A stretch of DNA of 64,000 bases, from NCBI GenBank assembly GCA_019400425.1, contig JAFREE010000021.1, positions 1-64,000 of the forward strand. Direction: 5' to 3'. Source of the DNA: Hymenochaete sp. R1. Taxonomy: Eukaryota; Basidiomycota; Agaricomycetes; Hymenochaetales; Hymenochaetaceae. The position numbers were made by a program, and so were the translations under genes. The notes under the pieces are model-generated. The model had not been told where the DNA came from. It ran no database searches and saw nothing but the letters and a program-made list of their open reading frames with translations. Positions within the stretch are counted from its first letter, which is position 1. Every line of letters begins with the position of its first letter. Shown piece after piece: positions 38,244 to 49,600 of the stretch.

Positions 38244-41200
38244 TCAAGCCTCGACAACAGCGCTCTCCCCCTTCACCATCATATCAGGAGACGAAGGCCC
38301 CGGTCCCGGTCCAGGTCCAGGACTCGCCGGCTTACCCTTCTCGAACTTCACCTCCTCCAACTGGACCGTCCCCAGTCCCTGGCTCTGGCTCTGCGACTCA
38401 GACGCGAGCTCGCTCAAGATACCGGACCCAGAGCGCGGGCTGCTCGTCCCAGAGTTCGAGAGCTTATAATTCCCCTCCCTTCCACTCCTATTCATATTCA
38501 TATTCACACTCTCCCTCTCCCTCTCCCGCTCGAACTCCCGATCCGAGTCGACGGTCTCGCGTTCCCGGCCCTTGTCAGACAAAGAAGACCGCGAATGCGC
38601 ACGGCTGCTCCCAGAGCTCGATCCGAACCCGACGTTCCCACCCACGCCCGCACCCGCGCCCGCACCCGGCTTAAGCCATTCCTGAATCTGCGGGAGCGCA
38701 GAAGGGTGGGCGTACGACGCCGCCGTACCCAGAGACGGGTGCGTGTTCGTCGTCGGCGGGACGCCGTTGTTGCTGTTCCCGATCGAGTCCTGGCGCACGG
38801 ACACGGACGCGTGAGCCGAGGGTGGAGACTGGCCTTGTCCTTGTCCTTGACCTTGACCTTGGACGGGAGCGGAGATGGATTCGTGCGAAGGCGAGATGGT
38901 GAGTGGGGCGCGTCTGTGCGGGAACTGGTCTGGTCGGGGACGCGAGTGGGTCCGTTCGAAGAGACCGCATTTGTTGCAGAGCTGTTTTGGAGACAAATAT
39001 AGAAAGTCAGCGTCACGATACACTAATTACTATTATTATTATTATTATTTTCCGCTGAAAGGAAGCTTGAAAGAGAAAGGTTTGACGTAGAATGAAGAAA
39101 ATAATAATAAAACGCATTCCCGAAAAGGAAGAATTAAAATAACTGAGAGAATGGGGAAGCGCGACACCAACGCGCACCGAGGAGATGCCTCACGGTATTG
39201 CAAAAGAGACTGAAAGAAAGAGAGAAAGAGAGAGAAAGAAACGGCCCCAGCCACATCTCTCGCCGAAAAAAGATCTCCAAAAAAGAACAAACACCGAAAT
39301 GACGAGAAGAGAATACAGATGGACGGCGAGATAGACTGTGGGGATCATCATCATCATCATCATCTCATCAAGAACAAATCCGCGTTCTCACCCACGCGCG
39401 TCCCATCACTGATAACAGCCATGATTCGACGACACGCACACACACACACACACACATACACACTCTTCTCGCATCAAACTTCTCAAGCGCGCGACCGACC
39501 GACCGACCGACCGACCGAGTGATGAGAGGACTCTGGTCTGGTCTTGTTTACCGAGTGAATCTGTATCCGTATCTGTATCACTCCCTGCCAGATCGAATCA
39601 TCCCACCCGACCAACCTCTCCCCATCAAAGATCGGAATCACATTACCTACCTCGTAACAGAGATCCCATCACGAGGAAGGGTGCTTAAGTGCGTCGAGAC
39701 GCAAGAGGACAACAAAAACCCAAAATTTAAAAATATACCGGATAGCCATCCGGGCTCTTGTGCGCGAGCAACCGCAACCGCGACCGCGACCGCAACCGTC
39801 CCCCATTCCCAAAGAAAGACACAAGAAGACGTGGTGGGAGAAAAAAAAGACGAGAAGCCGAGCAACAAGAACCCAAGAAAATCAAGAACCCAAGAAAGAG
39901 CGTAGAGAACACTCACCACTTTCCCAGGGTTCAAGCTACTCCTCCTCCACGTACTCGTATCCGTCGTACAACAATTAAAACACCTCCTTCTCACCCGATC
40001 GCTCAGCTTCGTGCTCGCGTCGTCCGTGTAAATCGGGGTGAACGCCGGCGAGCCCCCATGTCCATGCCCGTGCCCGTGCCCGTGTCCGTGTCCATGGCCA
40101 TGACCACCCACACCCCCGCCTCCAACGCCGTACGCGCCTCCCCCGGCACCTCCGGCACCGAGGCCGCTGAGGGATCCTATGCCCCCACCTCCGCCGCCAC
40201 CGCCGCCTCCGCCCGCGCTGCCGTACATCCCGGCAGACTGGGTTGCGTAGGGGCTTACGGTGTACGGGGCCTGCGCGACGCCGACGCCGTACCCGATCTC
40301 GGAGGCGTACTGCGAGTGGGGGTGCAGCGAGGAGTGGGGGTAGTGGTGGTTATGATGGTGGTAGGCCTGCGAGGACGGAGAAGGGGGTGGAGGGGCGTAG
40401 CCTCCTCCGTATGTGTGGTGCGTGGCGTAGCTCGTCGTTGAGTTCGGGGACGAGAAGATCTCGGGAGGGGAGACGGTGTGGGGTGGGTAGTGGCCTCCTG
40501 CGTGACCGCCTCCGGGGCTTCCGTATACGGAAGAGGAGGAATGGTATCCGGAGGATGGGGGCGGAGGGGCAGCGTAGCGGTGTCCGGCGCCTGTTCCTGC
40601 AGAGGGAGGCATGCCGCCAGGGAAAGCGTATGAGTTAGCGAGAGGCGGGAGGACGGTCGGGCCTGGGGAACTCAAGGAAGAACGGTCAGAGGAAAGCGAG
40701 GGGGAGTGGGTGAGGGTTGCGATAGGAGGAGGGGAAGGCTGCGAGTAGCCGTGTTCAGATAATTGGCTATATTATAATACAATACGGGAAGTGTTAAAGA
40801 GTGTTAGCAAACACGCGTTGTTCGCGACTTTCATACCGCATAATATGACACCTGGCCTGAACTCACCGAGGACGTGCCATGGGGTCAAAGCGATGGTGGT
40901 GGGACATGATGGCGTGCGCAGAACGAGGATGGAGAAGAGCACTCTTTGAGCCGTTCAGGTTGACGTTGAGATGCAACGACGGAGCTGACGGCCTTGACTT
41001 TGTACTTGCGTCGAGGTTGGTGCCAGCGCTAGCGTGCGCGTGAGCTGACGCCGGGTAGTGAACAGCAGCTGCTGTAGATGATGCTGATGATGCTGGTGGT
41101 GGTTTTGGTGGTGGTGATGATGATGAAGGCGATAAACTGTTGTGAGCAGAGAGTTGGGCGTCGGTGTGCGCTGAGCGAGGAGGGGAGAGCAGCGACGGCG

Positions 41201-43438
41201 GAGGATGGGGATGTTGGATGGCAGGCAGAGAATGTTGGTTCCGTGCCCCGCTCATTTTATCTGCTTCCTGCAAATTAACGTCAGTTTCCGTATATGGTCC
41301 TTCCCACAACAACGGGCATCAACCAGTACTAGTGGAGGGAAGGGGAATTCAATCAAAGGAAATAGTAATAATAATAATTTCAGAAAAGGGATTTAAAAAA
41401 AAATAAGACGTTAGGGTTAGAGAAGCACCTTCCATATATAGAAGGAGACGGAAAAGGAATTGGCAATTGAGATAATTTAGAGGCGAGCGCGGCGGCGTCA
41501 TCTCTGATTCCCTGGCGCCCACTCACCCACGTCTCCGTTGCTTCTTTCTCTTTGGCTCCCCCTTCTCTCTCGCGCGAGCGAATGAGGGGGGCTGTGCCCG
41601 CACTGCGCGTGAGACACATGTGTGCGTGTGTGTTTTGCAGTGTCCTTCCTAGCGCCCCGATCAGTCTCCGAGAGCTTGATCAGGATGCCGTGATGCTCAG
41701 CCGAGAGCCATCGACGAGGGGTCTCTATTTCTTTTCAAAACAAAGGGAGGGAGGGGTGGACCCTGTAGACCCCCAGCATCCATTTTGGGAGAACAACAGC
41801 CAACACCCCAACACCCTACGACTGGACCCATCATTTTCGAATCCTCGATCAATTCAGTTTTTTGCTCCCGTCGTTCCAAACCGAGGCAAAGAGCGGAAAG
41901 AAGAGAAGAGAAGCAGGCGGATGACGGTAACGCAAGTTCTCCTTCTTTTTTCCAAAGGATGGATCCACTCGTCTCCTTGGATGGTTCTGATACACTGATA
42001 GCACGACAAAATTTCAATGCGCAGCGATACTGCGCCGCTCTCTCGCCCCCCATCTGTCCAACTTCTTTATCCCATCTCCAATCACCAATTATCGATCACG
42101 AAAGCGCAACGAACAGTTGGAAAGGGAAAAAAAAAGAAGTGATTGGAGAAGAAATGATCAAGGACGCAAGGTCGAAACTCTCCGCTTTTCGCATGTCTCC
42201 TACCTCGAACTTTAATGACCAAGACTCCAAGTCCCAAATACTCAAGGCCCCGACGAAAAGAAGAAGAAGAAATTTAGAAAACCCGGAACGCGTCGACTCA
42301 CCTCAGCGAGCAAAGGCAGTCCACTCCTCCTCATACTCATCTCACCTTCCATTCCCCTTGAACCCCAAGTGCGACCCCCGCTTTGACTTTGGCTTTGACG
42401 TTGACTTTGACTCTGGTCGCGACTGCGGTCGATGTTACGGCTGCGACTGCGACTGCGACTACGGCTGCGACTTTGACTGCGCCCTCGTCTCCGTTTCATC
42501 CCTCGCCCCATCCGCGGTTCGTCTCCTGTACGCGGTGACGCAGAGATGGGCGTCAGCGGTAGAGTCATCGACTGCGCGCCTCCTCTATCCGCATCCGCGT
42601 CCGCGTACATGTACATGTCCATGTCCACATCCAAGCCCCCAACCCGCCTTTTCCTCGTCCCTTCTTCCGTTTCCTCGCGTTCATAACCGCCTCTGACAAC
42701 CCTCCAGCCCGCTTCCAACCTCCCACGTTCCTCGTCCCGATTTTCGTCTTCATCTTCATCTTCATCTTCGCCGGCACGCTCGTCCACGACGTTCCGTCCG
42801 CTCCGCGATGACCCAGCACCAGCATCAGCTCTCAACCGCCTCGCATCCCTCATCGCCCCTCTCTCCCTCCTCCTAAACCCAAGCTCAAGTCTCCGCATCT
42901 TCATCTCTTGTCCCGATTCGAAGTCCCGCCCCTGCGACCGTTGTACTCGACCCCGGGCTCGGCTTGAATTCGCGTCTACGTCCATGTCGACGTCCCCATC
43001 GTCCAAGCGACTAGATCCGCCAACTTGAAGCCCAGATCCGGACCCAGAACCAAACCGAAACGCGTAAGCGTTGCCAGGACGAGCTTTCGGACCCGCACCC
43101 GCACCCGGAGACGGCGACTTAGCTTCAGATTCAGATTCAGATTCGGGTTCGGGTTCGGATTGAGAATCGGAAGCTGAGCTGGAGGGGCTTCTTCTTCGTC
43201 GGGGTGGCAAAGGCTCGCTGTGGTGTCGTTGTTTCCTGCGCGACGGCGGGACGGCGGGGCCGAGATGGGAACCATACGCGTATGCGCAGATGATTAAGCG
43301 ACCGTACGTAGTACGTAGGGGTCGATTGATAATGGTCGTGGTCATGGTCATGGGCGACGACGGAAATGAACGGTGACGTTGGATGTCATTCAATCCGTGT
43401 ATGGCGACGACGTCCCCACGTCCCACGTCCCCCCACAT
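38244..43438 (-). CDS. GATA-type zinc-finger transcription factor
   Basis: Proposed exons: 43438-42302, 41267-40867, 40766-39917 and 38981-38244, about 1,041 residues. The zinc finger spans the last intron: CFNC, then TSTWRRS and LNPGKV, then CNKCGLFERTH. This is C-x2-C-x18-C-x2-C of GATA type, so it should bind GATA-like DNA in the nucleus. Exon 1 encodes acidic runs (EDEDEDEDE), Gly-Ser runs and an Arg-Ser tract (SRSRSRSRSRSR); exon 3 encodes Pro/Tyr/Gly-rich sequence and an eight-fold His-Gly run; exon 4 has GQ and PG runs. The link of exon 1 to exon 2 rests on a GAG|GTGAGT donor and a TTTGCAG|GAA acceptor, both in phase 0. Without it the gene would start at ATG 41255. The start within exon 1 is uncertain (43438 or 43351). 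Zinc-finger part certain; N-terminal part moderate. Confidence 0.75.
39031..39049. repeat. (TTA)n microsatellite
   Basis: Six TTA units inside the large GATA-gene intron. Confidence 0.9.
39344..39370. repeat. (CAT)n microsatellite
   Basis: About eight CAT units, one interrupted, inside the large GATA-gene intron. Confidence 0.9.
39432..39464. repeat. (AC)n microsatellite
   Basis: Roughly sixteen AC units with two single-base interruptions, inside the large GATA-gene intron. Confidence 0.9.
39491..39518. repeat. (GACC)n microsatellite
   Basis: Six uninterrupted GACC/CGAC units, inside the large GATA-gene intron. Confidence 0.9.
40057..40104 (-). repeat. Coding minisatellite giving a His-Gly run
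   Basis: Hexanucleotide units of the GGGCAC/GGACAC type on the minus strand are translated as alternating Gly and His in exon 3 of the GATA factor. Unit number is likely to vary between strains. Confidence 0.85.
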
Positions 43439-46400
43439 TTCGATTCCGAAAGGCGAAATAGCGCCGGTGAGATGGGTGGTACCGTCGGCATCGGAGGTCG
43501 GAGAACGATAGGATGGCAACCAGCATCCCGACCGGTCAGCGGTCAGCGGTCAACGGATAGAGGGAAGGGAAATGAATGATTCAATGAAAGGTGTCGGACG
43601 CACGGATTTCGGGATCGTCGTAAGTGCAGTTCCGGCAGATATATGCAGCATAATGCACGCGCACGTACACGTACACGAATCCGAGTCGAAATCGTGTCGG
43701 AGGGACGGATGACAGATAGCGTACAGCGTGAGCCAGACACAAAAACGAAGTTTTCATGCGTTGGGTCGTTGGGTCGACGGGTGGTTGAGTCATACGCATA
43801 GGGAAGCAATATTAATAAGACGTTAGTCAGTTATGGTCCTGCGAGATCAAACTTCTCCAATATGCCAATACGGAGATTCAGAAGATGCATGAAGATGAAG
43901 ATAAGAAAGATGAAGTACTAGTAGTGTGACCACTGGCACGACGTCGTCGATAATCGGATAAAGGGGACGGGACGGTTGCAGTGGCACCCTATGAACGAAT
44001 ATCTCAGCCTTAGCGACGGAGCTGCAGCTGCACAGCTGAAGCCCGAGCGAAGAGGACTTCCGTCAACGTGGGTCACATTAAACACTAGGCACCCGCACCC
44101 AGCGTTCAATGAGGAGTTCGGGTTCGGGCGAGCGGAAGCGGAGAAGCAGCTGAGGCCCGCTCCTGCTGCCCTACGTTCTTCTCGGACAATGGACGGCCGG
44201 GATCATCACAGGATCGGACTCGGAGGGACACCACACGAAAAACACAGTGACAGAGACAGAGAACGGCCAAAAGAAAAACCAAAGCCCATCAATCTCGGAA
44301 TCGGGATCCCCCGATTTACCAGTAACGGTTTTCGCAACCCAGATGATCCTGCTTTCTTTGCACAAGTACAAGTCGCACGAGTTCTGTTCGAGCAGTAACA
44401 TGAATGTACCACTATTCCGTTCATTCTTTTGAAACGTATGTACGGCGTTTTCCCATGCGCTCGCTCTCCTCCTCCTCCTTCTCGTTCTCGTTCCCAAAGC
44501 CTGAGGATAGGAACCATCGAAACACACACGCGCACGCACAAAAACAAACAGCACAAAATAATAATAATAACGAAAACTCACCGTCTCGAACGAGCAGGCA
44601 TTCGTGCTGCCCTACCCTACGCCTGATCTGTACAAGAAGAGCAAGCGCAGCAAGAAGGAGTACGAAGAAACAGAAACAGAAACAAAGGCGAAGACGAAAG
44701 TGAAAGTGAAAGTGGGAAAAGAGTGGAGGAGAGGGTGTGCAGTGCAAGTTGCTAGTGCGGGCAAAAGGACTGCCGTACCGTACCTGCGCTGCGAGAGAGA
44801 GCGAGAGAGAGAGCAAGCTTACGCTTAGGCGTAGGATAAGCTCCTGGGTGGGACAGGACGGACGGACGGGACGCGGACGGAGACAGAACGGGGGAAGAGA
44901 AGCTTTGGGATTCGATTGGCTAAGGGCTAAGGACGGGAGACGTGCGGGTCAACCGGGTCAACCGGGTCAACCGACTCGCGGTGATGCGCGCGATGGCCGG
45001 ATGATCCGCCTATTTTCCCGTTTTTGGAAAATAAGCTCGCTGCCGGCTGCCGAATTATCGTGCTTCTTGCTCTCAGAGTCGGAATCGGCACCGGAATCGG
45101 GGTTGTTCGACCATCCGATCCGATCATAGAATAGATCAGTCTTTACTTACGCTTACGAGACCTGATTCCTTGAGGGGGAGGTACTAAGTAGTACTGAGTG
45201 AATTACTGGCTGACGTTCTACCAGTTGCTGCAGTACTAGTAAAAGAAAGCAAGTACAGCACATCATCGGCGAATTGACGATCAACCGATGGGAAATCTGA
45301 TATTTAGCCTAGCCTAGCCCCTCCTCGCGAGCTTATTTCTTCCCTTCCCCTCGAACTTCCCTACCCTTTGACCCCGACCCCGCTGAGTCGGCGCTGACAG
45401 ACAGCGATGACCCACTCACTCGCAACCTTGAACCCAACCCAAAATGCTGCTCACAAGTCTACTATCAATTTTAATCTTACCAGTACTACTACTAGTAATA
45501 GTACTAGTGTCGTTCACCTCCGAGTCCGACCGCGGCGCCATTTGATTCATCAGACCAGTCTCTCTCTTCTCTTCTTAGTTTGACTAACCTAGTGAGTGAA
45601 TGGCCAACCTGAAGCACGCGTGTGCCGCGTTGTTGCATTATGCATATCCGATTATCGACGATCACCACTGGCATTCAAACGTGCAATCAATGTTGATATT
45701 AATCTATTCTGGGATACTCAGCCGCCCGTCTTGTTACTGGGATTGGGACTGGGACTGGTACTGGTGCTGGTGCTAGGAAGGGGACTTCGTTCGTATACAA
45801 TTGCAATCATTTGAATCGGATTGGATCGGAGTGATTTGTGTCGAGTTGAGTCGGATCTTTCGTTGATTTTATGATATAAAGTTCGCTATGGGCCCGGATT
45901 TGCTTTTTACTAGTATAGTCTGTCCATCTAGCTTGTTTGCGGTCGACTTTTACTAGTACTTGGACTTGGACTAGGACTTGCACTAGGAAGAGAGTAATAT
46001 CGAACCGGGCATTAGTATTCTATGCGCTTTTCATCTTATGTGGTCGCCAGACGAAGTTGATTGCGGCTTTAGAAATTGCCCGTGCGCGTCATGAAGCCGT
46101 CTCGACGCACCCACCACTGCTCGAGCTTCACTATCACTATCCAACGGTGTCATCAACACTATCATTGCTATCATCAGCATTAGCATTAGCATCGACCTTG
46201 TCCTTGTCCTTGTTGCGATCGCCCAAATCAAGATCCTACGGAAAGTGTGGGCCTTCTGAAATCCGTCCCTACCATCACGACGATCATCAGATTCCAGAAA
46301 GAGGGGGGGGAAAGGATCCGTTTCCGAGCGGAACACGAGGCACGAAGCATTGCGTGGATAGAACACCCTACGAGATGCGCTTTCGTTGATCTGTTTGTAA

Positions 46401-46600
46401 CCTCCTCGATCCCCCTTTCCCCTCACAACCTTGCAGGGTCGTCAAGAAGTCCACGGACTTTACACTTAGACTTTTGACGTGGCGGTACTGGCACTAGTGT
46501 GGTGTTCGAGGAGTTGACCTGCCTGCGTTCGGGTATTCCGGCCTTGTCGCGTGTGAGATGTTGGAGGACCTTTGTAGGGATACGGTAGGCGTCATCGTGG
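43439..46600. other. Gene-free region upstream of the GATA gene
   Basis: No coding frame with a domain is visible. The stretch contains a concentration of ACTAGT palindromes (43917, 45235, 45491, 45503, 45909, 45952, 46493) and several simple arrays. It is the presumed long promoter or 5' untranslated region of the GATA gene. Confidence 0.45.
44944..44973. repeat. Ten-base CGGGTCAACC array
   Basis: Three perfect copies of a ten-base unit lie in tandem, upstream of the GATA gene. Confidence 0.9.
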
Positions 46601-49600
46601 GTTGGATTTGGAGGGAGGGAATGGTTGTGGTATTTTTTTTTTGTTTTGGGTAGAGAAGCGACAAACATGGTATGGGTCTTTACGCTTCATTTTTTTTCTC
46701 GCTGCGATATGATACCATGGTACCGATACCAGACGAAAGCGGTAACGGTTGACAGGCGGCTAGTAGTGCAGGACTCGAAAGGCGTGAAATCCGCGGTGAG
46801 GGCGCGTCTGGCCGTCGCTGTAAATTTGCTCTATACCTAATCTCGAGTGTAACGCGAATATAAACCAGTCCGGTGTATGTCAGCATGCGCCAAGCCCAAT
46901 TGCGGGATAACGAACATCCGTCAAGCGCCAGAAAGTACAACGTGCGGGTATAGAAAGGGATGGGCTGACCGTTATTTATACTAGTGTTTCATACGAAATG
47001 CGACACACGGCTCGCAGCCGCGAGGGGGGGAGGGGGCGCCTTACCCGCGATGTATTGAGAACTCAAAAGCACGTTTGCGAGAAATGTTCCAGAAGAGATC
47101 TTTTGTTTTCGTAGACAGGAACCCACAATACATATGGGCCCTTCTGGAGCTGTATACATTAGAGGCGCCCGTTGTCAAAAAAGAACGACCGACTCCTCAC
47201 CCTATCCAGAATTCTCCTCAGGCTCCCGACAACGATAACGAAACGTAGTCAGCCAGATCGATCCCACACTTTAGACTTCCGAAGCCAAATGAAGCTTCCT
47301 GGCAGAGGTGCTACCCACGGCAAGCCAAGCGCTGAGCTTTCTGCACTATCGTATGTCCGAGTCGCGACGTCGGGGAGGACTCAAAGTTCAGTCCAAGTCC
47401 AAAATTGCGCGAACAAGAAGCCTTGAGCTGGACCAAGGCGAACGAGGTGCTGATGTGATGCTCCGTCCTTCTCGACTCTCCGCTGGCCCTTTCCGCGTCC
47501 AGAAGTCCGTGGCTTAGGTGGTGTGAGCATGAACATGTGTTCGATCATCGAAGAAGGGAAATCCGAGTTGATAGCCTGAGCCTGAGCACCACGACGGAGC
47601 GGAAGAGCCGTATCGCGTCGCGTCGATAGCTATTACTTGCTGGATAAGGCAATTCCCGAGATCATTACTGTGACGAATGTGACGCTTCTGTACTTCTCTG
47701 CTTCTTTCTCACGTTCTTTCGTCTGCTTCCTTCCTCGGTTCCTCGTCCCTCGCGCGATTGACTCGGACGATGCAGATGATACCGGACTTCTGAACTCAAC
47801 TTCAACACGAGCATGGACTACGTATAGCTCAGATAATTTCAACGCAATGCGGAATCTCGATGGTTGGTGCAAATTGGAACATGGGACTGACCTACCTTAG
47901 GCTACCTAGCGATGTATCTACGACTCTTCGACGGATGTTTCAAGGCAATTTTATTTAGAACTTTGACAACGAGCGTTCTCTGACGACCCGTCATCAACCT
48001 CTTTCAAACCGCTATTCTGCGCTTGGACCACCGGAAATAACATGCGCGGAACTCTGTTTCTCATCTCATAAGAGAAGCAATCGTTGCTTTCTCTTTTTTT
48101 TAAGAGAAAGGGTGACCTGTGTCAAGCTGGTGGTTTAGGGTTTGTGTTATTCATTTCGCAACTAACAGCCCAGTCGGATTCGTTGAATCATTCGTTCAGG
48201 TAAGTGACATCGTACAGCCATGCGACACGATCCCATGCCGTGCCTCGTTATCTGTTGCTCTTTCTGGTGGCCTCTCGCCATTTGGAAATAAGGGTTCAAG
48301 GCACGTCTCCGTTCATGAAGCCCGTTCGTCATCCTACATTCTCCGCCGGCGTTCTTTGCCCAATACTAGTATCCAATCCAACCTGTCCAACCCGTCCGTG
48401 ACTCCCACGGTAGGTCTTTCGGACTGGATGTAAAGAAAAGCGGAAGTAGGATGGTGCTTTGGGTTTGATACTGTGATAGAAGAACAAATGGTACCAAGAA
48501 TAGTTTTATTTCTAGAGTCGTGCACGATCTAATATTTTATATTGACAGGGTCACACCGGGAGTCGAACCTGAAATGATCGAATTTAGTTATAACCGTACT
48601 GCTGCTGCCTGGATCCGTCATCTGAGGTGCTCGACACTGTTTCTTTTGATTTCTCGATGCAAGACTGGGTTTCGCGGTATCTTGTCCAAAGATTTCCCGA
48701 AAGCTCCAACCTGCATTTAACGAAATACCTCTTAATAGGCGTTTCTTGTGTGCGCCCAAAAGGTCAACCCCATTCTGCACCTGCCCGTTCGGTTACCTGA
48801 CGCTAGGGCTACGGAAATAGAATTCCGTTCAGGATCTGGCAGCGCGGGCGAAACACAAACGCAGAGTATGGGAACGTTTCTTTACTTAACACTTTTCATC
48901 TAACCCCGGCTGGCTGCGTGGATGCTCACGCATGTGGCCTCCTCGGCATGGGAGTTCGTCAGCGGTCTTAGCGGTCGACTGTGCTCATTTAGCGTCGTAG
49001 AAATCTACGCGCAAGGACGTACACGTTCATCATGGTATACCCACCCTACAACCTACTTTCTTCTGACATGCAGCAGTATTCGTCTCAGCAGACAATCTAC
49101 GACGTTCTGTTCTATTTTTAGTACGCGACTACTATCAACGGATCGGGTATATTACTAGATTGTTGGGCTTGTACTCCAGATTTAGACTGTTACGTCGGAA
49201 TAGCCATGCATCTGTGTTGCAGAACAACGGGTCACGGTGACCCTGCACCGGGTCACGCTGCCATGCTTTCCCCCGAATCCCCGTTCTGACCTTCTTCATT
49301 TGCAAATGCGGTACATGTTTCTGTTTCTCCGAGGACTGACGTAGCTAGCTCCGTTCTTTCCTGGTACCGCACATCAAACTATCCGAGGTGCGCGGACGTC
49401 GACGAACCTTCGAAGCCGGGTAAAGCGTGGAGGTGTCTTTTGTATCGATCGAACGAGGTGCGTGAGTTTCTCTTTTCACTACTCCCACAAGGGCGTAGCG
49501 CGGGATAAACCTTACATTGTTACAGACAGCGTCTCATTTCGCGATCCACGGGTGATGACATAAAGGACGTATGACTGAGTTGGTGCCAGCTCGACAAGGA

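Larger units (their letters stand above)
38982..39916 (-). other. Large intron splitting the GATA zinc finger
   Basis: This 935-base intron separates the two Cys pairs of the zinc finger (phase 0, GTGAGT donor, AACAG acceptor). Other introns in the window are mostly 50-60 bases. It holds four microsatellites: (TTA)n, (CAT)n, (AC)n and (GACC)n. Confidence 0.75.

Noticed and set aside
39758..40441. 227-codon plus-strand frame
   Set aside because: It is antisense to the GATA exon with the His-Gly run; the minus-strand frame has the zinc finger and correct splice sites.
41785..42696. 303-codon plus-strand frame with Asp/Cys/Phe runs
   Set aside because: It is antisense to the Arg-Ser-coding stretch of GATA exon 1; the runs are a mirror of that repeat.
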